A stretch of 64,000 bases of DNA from Paenibacillus uliginis N3/975 (GCF_900177425.1 NZ_LT840184.1:499547-563546); one strand, 5' to 3'; counted from the first letter of the stretch, positions 25,360 through 36,300 are shown. The notes: generated by a model not told the origin, from the letters alone. Made by a program: numbers and translations.

Positions 25360-25551
25360 GTGAAACGTAGTTTCAAGTCTCTGTTTTCCTTTTTCTCTGA
25401 AAGCTGGGCGGAACTTAAAAAAGTTCGCTGGCCCAATCGTAAAGAACTGACGAACTATTCACTCATTGTTATCGGCACCGTTGTGTTTGTCACAATTTAT
25501 TTTTGGGTTTTAGACATCGGTATTTCCGCTGTGATCGAAGCGATAATTTAG
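25360..25551 (+). CDS. secE: Preprotein translocase subunit SecE
   Basis: A 63-residue single-span SecE. The amphipathic part ELKKVRWPNRKEL is followed by one membrane helix of about 20 residues ending in IEAII. It clamps SecY of the general secretion channel. GTG start with GGAGGTG upstream. Confidence 0.96.
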   Translation: MKRSFKSLFSFFSESWAELKKVRWPNRKELTNYSLIVIGTVVFVTIYFWVLDIGISAVIEAII

Positions 25552-25572
25552 AAGGGTCCCAGGTGGCTTGAT

Positions 25573-26106
25573 ATGGAAAAAAGATGGTATGTGGTTCATA
25601 CCTATTCCGGGTATGAGAATAAAGTCAAAGCCAATTTGGAAAAACGTGTCGAGTCCATGGGCATGGAGGACAAAATATTCCGCGTTCTTGTTCCTATGGA
25701 AGAAGAAATCGTAAACAAGGACGGTAAGAAAAAGACCGTCATGCGTAAAGTTTACCCGGGATATGTCTTGGTCGAAATGATTCAAACCGATGATTCTTGG
25801 TATGTTGTCCGCAATACACCGGGGGTTACGGGCTTTGTCGGTTCGACAGGCTCCGGTTCTAAACCGACGCCTTTGCTTCCAGAAGAAGTTGAACAGATTC
25901 TGAAGCATATGGGCATGGAAGAACCGAAACCGAAGATTGAATTCGACATCAAGGAATCTGTTCGTATCAAGGTTGGTCCTTTTGCGAATTTCGTGGGCTC
26001 CGTGGAAGAGATTTTGGCTGAAAAGAGTAAGCTTAAGGTTCACGTCAACATGTTTGGACGGGAAACCCCGCTGGAGTTGGATTATACTCAAGTGGAGAAG
26101 TTATAA
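25573..26106 (+). CDS. nusG: Transcription antitermination/pausing factor NusG
   Basis: A 177-residue protein with an NGN domain (KRWYVVHTYSGYENKV start, MRKVYPGYVLVEM) and a C-terminal KOW domain (VRIKVGPFANFVGSVEEI). It binds the RNA polymerase clamp and links it to ribosome or Rho; in Firmicutes it stimulates pausing. Start ATG 25573 after CCCAGGTGG. It is followed by rplK. Confidence 0.97.
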   Translation: MEKRWYVVHTYSGYENKVKANLEKRVESMGMEDKIFRVLVPMEEEIVNKDGKKKTVMRKVYPGYVLVEMIQTDDSWYVVRNTPGVTGFVGSTGSGSKPTPLLPEEVEQILKHMGMEEPKPKIEFDIKESVRIKVGPFANFVGSVEEILAEKSKLKVHVNMFGRETPLELDYTQVEKL

Positions 26107-26175
26107 ATACTTCAGGTTTCTTGTGGGAGGGCGTAAAGCGTCCGATACCACTATTGATGCAAGGAGGTGTCTTAC

Positions 26176-26601
26176 ATGGCGAAGAAAATTATCAAGATGG
26201 TAAAACTGCAAATTCCTGCAGGTAAAGCGAACCCAGCTCCTCCAGTAGGTCCAGCATTGGGTCAAGCAGGTGTCAACATCATGGCATTCTGTAAAGAATT
26301 CAACGCTCGTACTGCTGATCAAGCTGGCTTGATCATTCCGGTTGAAATTTCGGTGTTTGAGGATCGTTCCTTTACATTTATCACCAAAACTCCACCGGCT
26401 GCTGTTCTGCTTCGTGTGGCTGCCAAGATCGAAAAAGGATCCGGCGAACCAAACAAGAAGAAAGTTGCAACGGTTAAACGTGATGCGGTTCGTCAAATCG
26501 CAGAACAAAAAATGCCTGACCTGAACGCTGCAACTGTTGAAGCTGCAATGTTGATGGTTGAAGGTACTGCCCGTAGTATGGGTATCACAATCGAAGACTA
26601 A
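26176..26601 (+). CDS. rplK: 50S ribosomal protein L11
   Basis: A 141-residue L11, which binds the GTPase-associated centre of 23S rRNA. The proline-rich hinge PAGKANPAPPVGPALGQAGV is intact, so thiopeptide sensitivity determinants look normal. The start is ATG 26176 with AAGGAGGTG upstream. Confidence 0.97.
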   Translation: MAKKIIKMVKLQIPAGKANPAPPVGPALGQAGVNIMAFCKEFNARTADQAGLIIPVEISVFEDRSFTFITKTPPAAVLLRVAAKIEKGSGEPNKKKVATVKRDAVRQIAEQKMPDLNAATVEAAMLMVEGTARSMGITIED

Positions 26602-26680
26602 TACTCTTTCGATGCTACCGGATTAGATCCGGAATATGTGGGAGGAAATTCCGCTAACACCACAAAGGAGGAAAACAATC

Positions 26681-27373
26681 ATGGCTAAACACGGTAAGAA
26701 ATACCTTGAAGCTGCTAAGCTGATTGACAGCGAAGCAACTTATGAGCCTTCGGAAGCCGTTGAACTGGTGAAGAAGGCAGCAGTTGCCAAATTCGACGAA
26801 ACTGTTGAAGTGGCTGTACGTTTGGGTGTAGACCCTCGTAAACAAGACCAGGCTGTTCGTGGCGTTGTAGTCCTGCCTCACGGTACGGGTAAAACGCAAC
26901 GCGTTCTGGTATTTGCAAAAGGTGAAAAAGCGAAGGAAGCCGAAGCGGCTGGCGCGGATTTTGTTGGCGATCAAGATATGATTAACAAAATTCAACAGGG
27001 CTGGTTCGAATTCGACGTCTGCGTAGCTACACCTGATATGATGAGTGAAGTCGGTAAATTGGGCCGTCTGCTCGGTGGTAAAGGCCTGATGCCTAACCCT
27101 AAAGCCGGCACGGTTACATTCGATGTTGCTAAGGCTGTTCAAGAAATTAAAGCCGGTAAAATCGAGTACCGTCTGGACAAAGCAGGTCAAATTCACGCTC
27201 CAATCGGCAAAGTATCCTTTGATGCGGATAAACTCAATGAAAACCTCAAGTCTCTTGTGGATGCATTGAACCGCGCGAAGCCAGCTGCTGCTAAAGGTGT
27301 ATACCTGAAGAACATCGCTGTATCTTCGACTATGGGACCTAGCGCTCGCGTGAACACAGCTTCTTTTAAATAA
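26681..27373 (+). CDS. rplA: 50S ribosomal protein L1
   Basis: A 230-residue L1 of the stalk at the ribosomal E site. Typical segments are AKHGKKYLEA at the start, VVLPHGTGKT, MGRLL-type LGRLLGGKGLMPNPKAGT and YRLDKAGQIHAPIGK. Start ATG 26681 after AAAGGAGG. rplK and rplA form a pair; a separate promoter serves rplJ. Confidence 0.97.
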   Translation: MAKHGKKYLEAAKLIDSEATYEPSEAVELVKKAAVAKFDETVEVAVRLGVDPRKQDQAVRGVVVLPHGTGKTQRVLVFAKGEKAKEAEAAGADFVGDQDMINKIQQGWFEFDVCVATPDMMSEVGKLGRLLGGKGLMPNPKAGTVTFDVAKAVQEIKAGKIEYRLDKAGQIHAPIGKVSFDADKLNENLKSLVDALNRAKPAAAKGVYLKNIAVSSTMGPSARVNTASFK

Positions 27374-27382
27374 TATTTACCA

Positions 27383-27411
27383 TTGACTTACTTGTCATGG
27401 TTTGATATTAT
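27383..27411 (+). promoter_or_regulatory. rplJ-rplL promoter
   Basis: TTGACT (27383-27388), 17-bp spacer, TATTAT (27406-27411), directly after rplA and before the L10 leader. Confidence 0.75.
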
Positions 27412-27417
27412 GTAACA

Positions 27418-27600
27418 GTTGTGAGTCCTTGTGACTGACCATTAAAGTTGAATATGCTTACCGTAGACAGTAGGTGCCGTTAGCTGGCTTAATTTCCTAC
27501 CGAGGTGTTATGATAGAACGTCAGCAGTTTGTCCGGGAGACCGGCATAATGATGCTTCATCAGGCCTTCGTGATTCTACGGAGGCTTTTTTAGTGCCCGT
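27418..27600 (+). ncRNA. L10 ribosomal protein leader with attenuator
   Basis: The untranslated region before rplJ contains CCGTAGACAGTAGGTGCC (27461-27478) and TTCCTACCGAGGTG (27494-27507), the two conserved strands of the Firmicutes L10 leader (AGTAGG pairs with CCTAC). A terminator-like hairpin GCCTTCGTG/TACGGAGGC followed by TTTTTT ends at 27592. L10 bound to L12 is known to bind this leader and repress its own operon. Confidence 0.88.
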
Positions 27601-27653
27601 AGGATGGTGGCCGTCATGGTCCCAGCTAACCATACAATCAGGAGGTGTAGACA

Positions 27654-28157
27654 TTGGCAAACGCAAAAGTGATTCAAGCTAAACAAGACGCGGTTGACGT
27701 AGTAACTGCTAAGTTGCGCGAAAGTGTGACAACAGTTGTAGTTGACTATCGTGGATTGAACGTTACCCAAGTAACAGAACTGCGTAAGCAGCTTCGTGAA
27801 GCTGGTATCGAATTTCAAGTATTGAAAAACTCCCTGCTTCGCCGTGCGACAGCAGCTGCAGAGCTGACTGAGCTGGATGAAGCGTTGGCAGGTCCGACGG
27901 CTGTTGCTTTCGGTACTGAGGATGTTGTGGCTCCAGCGAAAATCTTGAACGATTTCGCTAAGAAAAACGACGCTTTGGAACTGAAAGGCGCAGTAGTAGA
28001 AGGCCGTGTCATCGGAGTGGACGAAATCAAAGCGCTGGCGGAACTTCCGTCCCGCGAAGGTCTCTTGTCCATGCTCCTCAGCGTGCTTCAAGCCCCAATG
28101 CGCAACTTCGCGCTTGCGGTTAAAGCCGTGGCTGACAAAGAAGAACAAGGCGCGTAA
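27654..28157 (+). CDS. rplJ: 50S ribosomal protein L10
   Basis: A 167-residue L10 that anchors the L12 dimers on the ribosome. The N-terminal RNA-binding part (VVDYRGLNVTQVTELRKQLR, KNSLLRRA) and the C-terminal helix that carries L12 (NFALAVKAVAD) are complete. Start TTG 27654 after AGGAGGTG. It follows its autoregulatory leader. Confidence 0.97.
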   Translation: MANAKVIQAKQDAVDVVTAKLRESVTTVVVDYRGLNVTQVTELRKQLREAGIEFQVLKNSLLRRATAAAELTELDEALAGPTAVAFGTEDVVAPAKILNDFAKKNDALELKGAVVEGRVIGVDEIKALAELPSREGLLSMLLSVLQAPMRNFALAVKAVADKEEQGA

Positions 28158-28221
28158 GCTCCTTATTCAACAAGCTGTATAAACAACTAAATCCTAAATA
28201 TAAAATGGAGGTTCAACCCAA

Positions 28222-28587
28222 ATGAGCAAAGAGCAAATCTTGGAAGCAATCAAAGGCATGTCCGTTCTGGAACTGAACGATCTCGTTAAAGCAATCGAAG
28301 AAGAATTCGGCGTAACTGCTGCAGCTCCAGTAGCTGTTGCAGGTGCAGGCGCTGGCGCAGCTGCTGAAGCTGAGCAATCTGAATTCGACGTAATCCTGAC
28401 TGGTGCAGGCGCGTCCAAAATCAACGTTATCAAAGTTGTTCGCGAAATCACAGGCCTCGGCTTGAAAGAAGCGAAAGAACTCGTTGACAACGCACCAAAA
28501 CCACTGAAAGAAAAAGTAAGTAAAGAAGATGCAGAAGCTGTTAAAGCTAAATTGGAAGAAGCAGGCGCATCCGTAGAAGTGAAGTAA
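28222..28587 (+). CDS. rplL: 50S ribosomal protein L7/L12
   Basis: A 121-residue stalk protein. An N-terminal dimerisation helix, an alanine/glycine-rich hinge (AAAPVAVAGAGAGAAAEAE) and the C-terminal factor-binding domain (EFDVILTGAGASKINVIKVV) are in order. ATGGAGG precedes ATG 28222. Confidence 0.98.
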   Translation: MSKEQILEAIKGMSVLELNDLVKAIEEEFGVTAAAPVAVAGAGAGAAAEAEQSEFDVILTGAGASKINVIKVVREITGLGLKEAKELVDNAPKPLKEKVSKEDAEAVKAKLEEAGASVEVK

Positions 28588-28611
28588 TTCCTTCTATACT
28601 GCAGCATGAAT

Positions 28612-28646
28612 CAAACCCCTTGAATATTAGTTCAAGGGGTTTGTTA
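28612..28646 (+). terminator. rplL terminator
   Basis: AAACCCCTTGAA pairs with TTCAAGGGGTTT across TATTAG and runs into GTTATTG. Confidence 0.85.
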
Positions 28647-28751
28647 TTGTAATAGATTGTTTTTTCAAGAAGAAGGCTATATTAGAGTTAGAGAGTTTTT
28701 AAGGTTTGGTGCCGTATTCACGGCAATCGATTTTGTGATACGGAGGTTGAC

Positions 28752-29360
28752 ATGCCGAATCAGCATTATTATACGAACCAGCCAGTAACCGGACATAACA
28801 GGCGGGAACTGGAAACGGTACTTCGTGGCAGTAAATTCAAGTTTATTAGTGATGCAGGTGTTTTTTCTAAGAGTGGAGTGGATTATGGGAGTAAGGTGCT
28901 GATTGAAGCCCTTGATATTCCAAGTCAGTCCAATGTGCTTGATGTCGGATGCGGTTATGGGCCGATCGGGCTTTCTGCAGCGAGAATTGCAAAGGACGGC
29001 CATGTAACGATGATAGATATCAACAGCCGTGCGGTAGAATTAGCCAAGGAAAATGCGAGACTCAATGGAATTGGTAATGTCACTATAATGGAAAGTGACC
29101 TGTTCACAGCAGTAGAGGGTAAGGAATTTGATATCGTTCTAACCAATCCGCCTATACGGGCAGGCAAAGAAACGGTACACAAAATTTTTGAACAAGCCTT
29201 TGAGCATCTGAAGGATCAGGGGCAGCTGTGGGTGGTCATTCAGAAAAAACAAGGCTCCCCATCGGCCAAAGCCAAACTGGAAAGCCTGTTTTCTCAAGTG
29301 GAGGAAGTGACGAAGGACAAGGGCTACCGGATATTCAAAGCGGTAAAGACTACATCCTGA
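28752..29360 (+). CDS. Class I methyltransferase, RsmC-like (YbxB)
   Basis: A 202-residue SAM-dependent methyltransferase. Motif I is VLDVGCGYGPIGLSAAR and motif IV is NPPIRAG, the N-P-P-[IFY] form that marks guanine-N2 or similar base methylases. By position (between rplL and rpoB) it is the YbxB orthologue; an rRNA target is expected from the family but not shown here. GGAGGTTGAC precedes ATG 28752. Confidence 0.9.
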   Translation: MPNQHYYTNQPVTGHNRRELETVLRGSKFKFISDAGVFSKSGVDYGSKVLIEALDIPSQSNVLDVGCGYGPIGLSAARIAKDGHVTMIDINSRAVELAKENARLNGIGNVTIMESDLFTAVEGKEFDIVLTNPPIRAGKETVHKIFEQAFEHLKDQGQLWVVIQKKQGSPSAKAKLESLFSQVEEVTKDKGYRIFKAVKTTS

Positions 29361-29376
29361 ACTGGCAAATAGGCTA

Positions 29377-29405
29377 TTGACTCGGATTTCTGGCTGTGGT
29401 ATTAT
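29377..29405 (+). promoter_or_regulatory. rpoB promoter
   Basis: TTGACT (29377-29382), 17-bp spacer, TATTAT (29400-29405), leaving a leader of about 290 nt before rpoB. A second TATAAT at 29504-29509 has only a poor -35 (TTGCAT at 19 bp). Confidence 0.7.
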
Positions 29406-29411
29406 TATAAA

Positions 29412-29700
29412 ATGTCAGTATTAGGATGGTCTCCTTGTCTTTAGTTTGCTGAAATGTCAAGACTTGATGTGGGTATCATTGCATAAAGTCAGTCATATTG
29501 ACGTATAATATGTACATTTTGGGCAAATCTACTGGATATGAGAGGATTATCATAACCATGGATAAGCTGCTCTTTTTTCGAAAGATATTCGATAAGGGCT
29601 TTTCTCTATTTATGGGAGTTTCCTCTGTACGTTCCATTATAGTGTTACAAACAGAGGTTCGCAATGAATTTTTAAAAGTGAGTAGACATGAGGGGTGAGT
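29412..29700 (+). other. Long rpoB-rpoC leader
   Basis: About 290 nt of probable untranslated leader. I see no strong terminator or known leader motif in it. It contains a 66-codon open frame (29498-29698) that lacks a convincing binding site and is probably chance. Confidence 0.4.
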
Positions 29701-29705
29701 TTAAG

Positions 29706-32700
29706 TTGGCAGGACATCTTGTTCAATATGGTCGACGCACTCGGCGAAGTTATGCACGTATTACTGAGGTACTCGAAGTTCCGAACCTGATTGAAATCCA
29801 ACAAAAATCTTATGAATGGTTTTTGGAGGAAGGGTTGCGCGAAATGTTCCAAGACATCTCGCCGATTCAGGATTTTACAGGAAACTTGGTGCTGGAGTTT
29901 ATCGACTACAGCCTTGGAGAACCGAAATACACCGTCGATGACGCGAAAGAACGCGACGTAACTTATGCGGCGCCGCTCCGTGTTAAAGTCCGGCTCATCA
30001 ACAAAGAGACTGGAGAGGTCAAGGAGCAAGAAGTGTTCATGGGAGACTTTCCGTTAATGACGGAAACCGGAACATTTATCATTAATGGTGCCGAACGGGT
30101 CATTGTCAGCCAGTTGGTTCGCTCTCCCAGCGTCTATTTCAGCACTAAAGTTGATAAAAACGGTAAGAAAACATACACTGCGACCGTTATTCCGAATCGC
30201 GGCGCATGGCTGGAGCTGGAGACGGACGCTAAGGATATTGTATATGTACGGATCGACCGTACCCGCAAAATACCGGTAACCGTACTGCTTCGTGCGCTCG
30301 GTTTCGGTACAGACGCAGAGATTTTGGAACTGCTGGGTGATGACGAGTACATTCGTAATACCCTGGATAAAGACAACACGGATTCGACGGAAAAGGCGCT
30401 TATTGAGATCTACGAACGCCTTCGTCCAGGCGAGCCTCCGACGTTGGACAATGCAAAGAGCCTCTTGGTAGCACGTTTCTTTGATCCGAAGCGCTATGAT
30501 CTGGCGAACGTTGGTCGTTATAAGATCAACAAGAAGCTTCATATTAAAAACCGTCTCTTCAATCAGCGTTTGGCTGAGAGTCTGATTGACGTGGAAACGG
30601 GTGAGATCATTGCTGAAGCTGGTCAAACCGTAGACCGCCGTCTTTTGGACGAGATTATGCCTCACCTAGAGAAGAGTGTCGGCTACAAAACATATCATGT
30701 TGCGGGCGGCGTTCAGGATAGTGAGGATATTACACTTCAGACGATCGATGTGTTCTCGCCAATCGAGGACGGTAAAGTCGTTAAGATTATCGCCAATGGC
30801 AACATCGATAAATCGGTGAAGCATATTACGCAGGCGGACATTATTTCGTCCATCAGCTATTTCATGGATTTACTGCACGGTATCGGCAACACGGATGACA
30901 TTGACCACCTGGGTAACAGACGTCTGCGTTCCGTAGGTGAACTTCTGCAGAACCAGTTCCGTATCGGTCTTTCCCGTATGGAGCGCGTTGTTCGTGAAAG
31001 AATGTCGATCCAGGATGCGAGTGTTATTACACCGCAGGCTCTCATCAACATTCGCCCGGTTATTGCATCGATTAAAGAGTTCTTCGGTAGCTCACAGTTG
31101 TCCCAGTTTATGGACCAGACGAACCCGCTTGCTGAACTGACGCATAAACGCCGTCTTTCCGCACTCGGACCTGGTGGTTTGACTCGGGAACGCGCGGGCT
31201 TTGAAGTCCGAGACGTTCACCACAGTCACTATGGCCGTATGTGTCCGATCGAGACTCCAGAGGGACCGAACATCGGTTTGATTAACTCCCTGTCTACATT
31301 TGCCCGTATTAACGAATACGGATTTATCGAAGCGCCTTATCGCTGGGTTGATCCGAAGACGGGTCAGGTAACAGAGCAGATCGATTATCTGACTGCTGAT
31401 GAGGAAGATAACTATGTTGTAGCTCAGGCGAACGCAAGTTTAACAGAAGACAGTAAGTTTGCGGACGATATGGTAATTGTTCGTTATAACAAACAGGCCG
31501 ATAACATTTTGCCAATGCCTAAAGATCGTGTGGATTACATGGACGTTTCGCCTAAACAGGTGGTATCTGTCGCTACGGCGCTGATTCCGTTCCTCGAGAA
31601 CGATGACTCCAACCGTGCCCTCATGGGATCTAACATGCAGCGTCAAGCTGTTCCGCTTCTTATTCCGAAAGCACCGCTTGTCGGAACAGGAATGGAGCAT
31701 AAATCCGCGAAAGATTCCGGTGTATGTATTGTATCCAAATATGACGGAATTATTGAGCGCTCAACAGCTAATGAAATCTGGCTCCGCCGCGTGGAAAATG
31801 TGGACGGACAAGAAGTCAAAGGCGATATCATTAAACATAAATTACACAAATTTATGCGTTCGAACCAAGGTACATGTATTAACCAGCGTCCAATCGTCCA
31901 ACGTGGCGATGTAATCAAGAAGGGGGATATCCTTGCGGATGGTCCTTCGACTGAGATGGGCGAATTGGCACTTGGACGTAACGTTGTCGTAGCTTTCATG
32001 ACCTGGGAAGGTTATAACTACGAGGATGCGATTCTTCTTTCTGAGAAGCTCGTGAAAGAGGATGTCTACACTTCGATTCACATCGAGGAGTATGAATCTG
32101 AAGCTCGAGATACAAAGCTTGGACCAGAAGAAATCACACGTGATATTCCGAACGTCGGTGAAGAAGCGCTGAAAAATCTTGATGAGCGCGGAATTATTCG
32201 TATCGGTGCTGAGATCAGTGCAGGCGACATCTTGGTTGGTAAAGTAACACCTAAGGGTGTAACGGAACTGACGGCTGAAGAGCGTCTCCTTCATGCGATC
32301 TTTGGTGAGAAAGCTCGCGAAGTGCGTGACACCTCGCTGCGCGTTCCTCACGGTAGTGATGGTATCATCGTTGATGTGAAGGTGTTTACTCGCGAGAACG
32401 GTGATGAATTGCCGCCGGGCGTAAACCAACTGGTTCGCGTGTACATCGCTCAGAAACGTAAAATCTCCGAAGGTGACAAAATGGCCGGACGTCACGGTAA
32501 CAAAGGTGTCGTTGCCCGTATTTTGCCTGAGGAAGACATGCCGTTCCTGCCTGATGGCACACCTGTACAGGTTGTTCTTAACCCGCTTGGTGTACCTTCA
32601 CGTATGAACATCGGTCAGGTATTGGAAGTTCACTTGGGTATGGCTGCTCTGCAGCTTGGTATTCACGTGGCTACGCCAGTATTTGATGGAGCAAGCGAGT

Positions 32701-33251
32701 ATGATGTGTTTGATACAATGGAAGAAGCAGGCATGCAGCGTAATGGTAAGACCGTTTTGTATGATGGCCGTACAGGAGAGCGTTTCGAGCGCGAAGTTAC
32801 TGTTGGTGTCATGCACATGATCAAGCTGGCGCACATGGTTGATGATAAAATCCACGCCCGTTCTACGGGACCATACTCTCTCGTTACGCAACAGCCGCTC
32901 GGTGGTAAAGCACAGTTCGGTGGACAGCGTTTCGGTGAGATGGAAGTATGGGCGCTTGAAGCATATGGCGCCGCATATACACTGCAAGAAATTCTTACCG
33001 TTAAGTCCGATGACGTGGTCGGTCGGGTGAAAACCTACGAATCGATCGTCAAGGGTGAGAACGTCCCGGAACCAGGTGTTCCAGAATCGTTCAAGGTATT
33101 GATTAAGGAACTTCAATCTCTCGGTATGGACGTCAAAATCCTTAGCGAGAACGAGGAAGAAATCGAGATGAGAGAACTCGATGATGAAGAAGATGCGGCA
33201 GGCGATAAACTGAGCCTTAACTTGGAAGGCACTGAAGTCGGAGTGGAATAA
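29706..33251 (+). CDS. rpoB: RNA polymerase subunit beta
   Basis: An 1181-residue beta subunit. I place the start at TTG 29706 (AGHLVQYGRR), because AGGGGTGAG lies just upstream and B. subtilis RpoB begins at the homologous TTG. ATG 29688 is an alternative. The rifampicin pocket SQLSQFMDQTNPLAELTHKR shows the sensitive residues (Asp, His and the downstream Ser of RLSALGPGG). Catalytic-region segments KMAGRHGNKG and GGKAQFGGQRFGEMEVWALE are intact. The C-terminus is acidic. Confidence 0.97.
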   Translation: MAGHLVQYGRRTRRSYARITEVLEVPNLIEIQQKSYEWFLEEGLREMFQDISPIQDFTGNLVLEFIDYSLGEPKYTVDDAKERDVTYAAPLRVKVRLINKETGEVKEQEVFMGDFPLMTETGTFIINGAERVIVSQLVRSPSVYFSTKVDKNGKKTYTATVIPNRGAWLELETDAKDIVYVRIDRTRKIPVTVLLRALGFGTDAEILELLGDDEYIRNTLDKDNTDSTEKALIEIYERLRPGEPPTLDNAKSLLVARFFDPKRYDLANVGRYKINKKLHIKNRLFNQRLAESLIDVETGEIIAEAGQTVDRRLLDEIMPHLEKSVGYKTYHVAGGVQDSEDITLQTIDVFSPIEDGKVVKIIANGNIDKSVKHITQADIISSISYFMDLLHGIGNTDDIDHLGNRRLRSVGELLQNQFRIGLSRMERVVRERMSIQDASVITPQALINIRPVIASIKEFFGSSQLSQFMDQTNPLAELTHKRRLSALGPGGLTRERAGFEVRDVHHSHYGRMCPIETPEGPNIGLINSLSTFARINEYGFIEAPYRWVDPKTGQVTEQIDYLTADEEDNYVVAQANASLTEDSKFADDMVIVRYNKQADNILPMPKDRVDYMDVSPKQVVSVATALIPFLENDDSNRALMGSNMQRQAVPLLIPKAPLVGTGMEHKSAKDSGVCIVSKYDGIIERSTANEIWLRRVENVDGQEVKGDIIKHKLHKFMRSNQGTCINQRPIVQRGDVIKKGDILADGPSTEMGELALGRNVVVAFMTWEGYNYEDAILLSEKLVKEDVYTSIHIEEYESEARDTKLGPEEITRDIPNVGEEALKNLDERGIIRIGAEISAGDILVGKVTPKGVTELTAEERLLHAIFGEKAREVRDTSLRVPHGSDGIIVDVKVFTRENGDELPPGVNQLVRVYIAQKRKISEGDKMAGRHGNKGVVARILPEEDMPFLPDGTPVQVVLNPLGVPSRMNIGQVLEVHLGMAALQLGIHVATPVFDGASEYDVFDTMEEAGMQRNGKTVLYDGRTGERFEREVTVGVMHMIKLAHMVDDKIHARSTGPYSLVTQQPLGGKAQFGGQRFGEMEVWALEAYGAAYTLQEILTVKSDDVVGRVKTYESIVKGENVPEPGVPESFKVLIKELQSLGMDVKILSENEEEIEMRELDDEEDAAGDKLSLNLEGTEVGVE

Positions 33252-33339
33252 CGGTCAGTCGTCACCCCGCCGGTTAACAGCCGGCGGTGGTGTTATGATC
33301 GGAGCACATAATTAGGACTAAGTTGAGGAGGGTTGCTCC

Positions 33340-36300
33340 TTGTTGGACGTTAACAATTTTGAGTATATGAAAATCGGTCTCGCTTCCCCGGAGAAGATTC
33401 GTTCTTGGTCTCGTGGAGAAGTAAAGAAGCCGGAAACAATTAACTACCGTACATTGAAGCCTGAGAAGGAAGGTCTTTTCTGCGAACGTATTTTTGGTCC
33501 GCAAAAAGACTGGGAGTGCCATTGCGGCAAGTACAAACGCGTCCGTTATAAAGGCGTAGTCTGCGACCGTTGCGGCGTTGAAGTTACCCGCGCTAAAGTC
33601 CGTCGTGAACGTATGGGCCACATTGAACTGGCTGCTCCTGTATCCCACATCTGGTATTTCAAAGGTATTCCAAGCCGTATGGGTCTGGCTTTGGATATGT
33701 CTCCAAGATCTCTGGAAGAGATCATCTATTTTGCATCTTATGTCGTGACGGATCCAGGAGATACGCCGCTTGAGAAGAAACAACTGTTGTCCGAGAAGGA
33801 ATACCGCAGCTATCGTGAGAAATACGGTTACGGATTCCAAGCTGGCATGGGTGCAGAAGCTGTAAAGAAACTTCTTCAAGATCTGGATGTAGAGAAAGAA
33901 CTCGAATTCCTGAAAGAAGAACTGCGTACTGCACAAGGTCAACGTCGTAACCGTGCGATCAAGCGTCTTGAAGTTATTGAAGCGTTCCGAAACTCCGGGA
34001 ACAAACCGGGGTGGATGGTGTTGGACGTATTGCCGGTCATTCCTCCAGAACTGCGCCCGATGGTTCAGTTGGACGGCGGACGCTTTGCGACTTCCGACTT
34101 GAATGATCTGTACCGTCGTGTAATCAACCGGAATAACCGTCTGAAAAGACTGCTTGATCTTGGTGCACCTGATATTATCGTTCAGAACGAAAAACGGATG
34201 CTTCAAGAAGCCGTGGACGCACTGATTGATAACGGTCGCCGTGGTCGTCCAGTTACAGGACCGGGTAACCGTCCTCTGAAATCTCTCAGTCACATGCTGA
34301 AAGGTAAACAAGGACGTTTCCGTCAGAACTTGCTCGGTAAACGTGTTGACTATTCCGGTCGTTCCGTTATCGTTGTAGGACCTTATCTGAAGATGTACCA
34401 GTGCGGATTGCCTAAGAAAATGGCGCTGGAACTGTTTAAGCCTTTTGTTATGAAAGAGTTGGTCAATAAAGGCCTGGCTCATAATATTAAGAGTGCGAAA
34501 CGTAAAGTGGAACGCGTAAGTCCAGAAGTTTGGGATGTGCTCGAAGAGGTAATCAAAGAACATCCAGTACTTCTGAACCGTGCCCCTACCCTTCACAGAC
34601 TCGGTATTCAGGCGTTTGAACCGATTCTGGTAGAAGGTCACGCGATCCGTCTTCACCCGCTCGTATGTACAGCTTACAACGCTGACTTTGACGGTGACCA
34701 AATGGCTGTTCACGTTCCGTTGTCTGCGGAAGCACAAGCGGAAGCACGTCTCCTGATGCTTGCATCCGGAAACATTTTGAACCCTAAAGACGGTAAGCCT
34801 GTCGTTACACCTTCACAGGATATGGTCCTTGGTTCCTTCTATCTGACAATGGACAACAAGGAAGAAAAAGGAACAGGCATGATCCTGGGCAGTGTGAACG
34901 AGGCTGTGTCCGCATATCAGCGTGGAGCAGCAGGTCTGCATGCACGTGTAGCTATTCCGGTTAAAGCTCTGGGTAAAACAATCTTTACGGAAGATCAGCA
35001 AAAAGCGATGCTTGTTACCACTGTGGGACGGATTATCTTTAACGAAATCTTCCCGGCCAGCTTCCCTTACATTAACGAAGCGACTCGTGTGAACCTGTTC
35101 CAAGGTACACCTGAGAAATACTTTGTATATGAAAAAGGTGCGAATATCCAGGAAGTTATTCAAAGTCTTCCGATCAGCGGTGCTGTCGGAAAAGAATACC
35201 TGGGTCAAATCATTGCACGCTGCTTTGAGACTTATCACACAACTGAGACTTCTATTATTCTCGATAAAATCAAGCAGCTTGGATTCACATATTCCACACG
35301 TTCTGGTGTTACCGTTGCGGTGTCCGACGTTATCGTTCCGCCTGAGAAGACTGAAATTCTCAAAGAGTCCGATGGGAAGGTTAGTGTCGTAATGAACCAG
35401 TATCGCCGTGGATTGATTACGAACGAAGAGCGCTATGACCGTGTTATCGATATTTGGTCCAAAGCGAAGGACGATCTTACTGAGGTGCTCATGAAATCGA
35501 TGGATCGCTTCAACTCCATCATGCTCATGGTTGATTCTAAAGCACGGGGTAACAAATCTCAGATTACTCAGCTCGGCGGTATGCGTGGTCTGATGGCCAA
35601 CCCGTCCGGACGGATTATCGAGATGCCGATCAAATCGAACTTCCGTGAAGGTCTGACCGTACTCGAGTACTTCCTGTCTACTCACGGTGCCCGTAAAGGT
35701 CTTGCCGATACGGCTCTTCGTACCGCTGACTCCGGTTACTTGACCCGTCGTCTCGTTGACGTGGCACAGGATGTCATCGTACGTGAAGATGAGTGTAGTA
35801 CGGATAAAGGCTTCACAGTTAGCCGGATTCAAGACGGTAAGGAAGTTATCGAGGATCTCTACGACCGTATTGAAGGACGCTATGCTTTTGAGACTGTCCG
35901 TCATCCGGAGACTAAAGAGGTTATCGTCAACCGTAATGAATTGATCGACTCTGACAAAGCTGACGAAATCGTTAAAGCTGGTGTCGAGAAACTACAAATC
36001 CGTTCCATTCTCAGCTGCCGTGCGCGTTATGGTGTCTGCAAGAAGTGTTACGGACGTAACCTGGCGACAGGTAAGTTTGTCGAGATTGGTGAAGCGGTTG
36101 GTATTATCGCTGCTCAATCGATCGGTGAACCAGGAACACAGCTCACTATGCGTACGTTCCATACCGGGGGCGTTGCGGGTGATGACATCACCCAAGGTTT
36201 GCCGCGTATCCAAGAGCTCTTTGAGGCCCGTAATCCTAAAGGTCAAGCAACGATCAGTGAGATTGACGGTGTCGTTAAAGAGATCCGTGAAACGAAAGAC

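Noticed and set aside
29498..29698. 66-codon open frame in the rpoB leader as a leader peptide
   Set aside because: It starts at a TTG inside a promoter-like sequence, has no convincing binding site, and its product has no known features.
30900..31200. Rifampicin resistance change in RpoB
   Set aside because: The rifampicin pocket residues look like the sensitive type.
33274..34737. Long open frame (487 codons) on the minus strand opposite rpoC
   Set aside because: It is a codon-bias shadow of rpoC; the product has no recognisable domain and there is no binding site. Similar shadows lie opposite clpC, fusA, tuf, rplX-rplE and other strongly biased genes.
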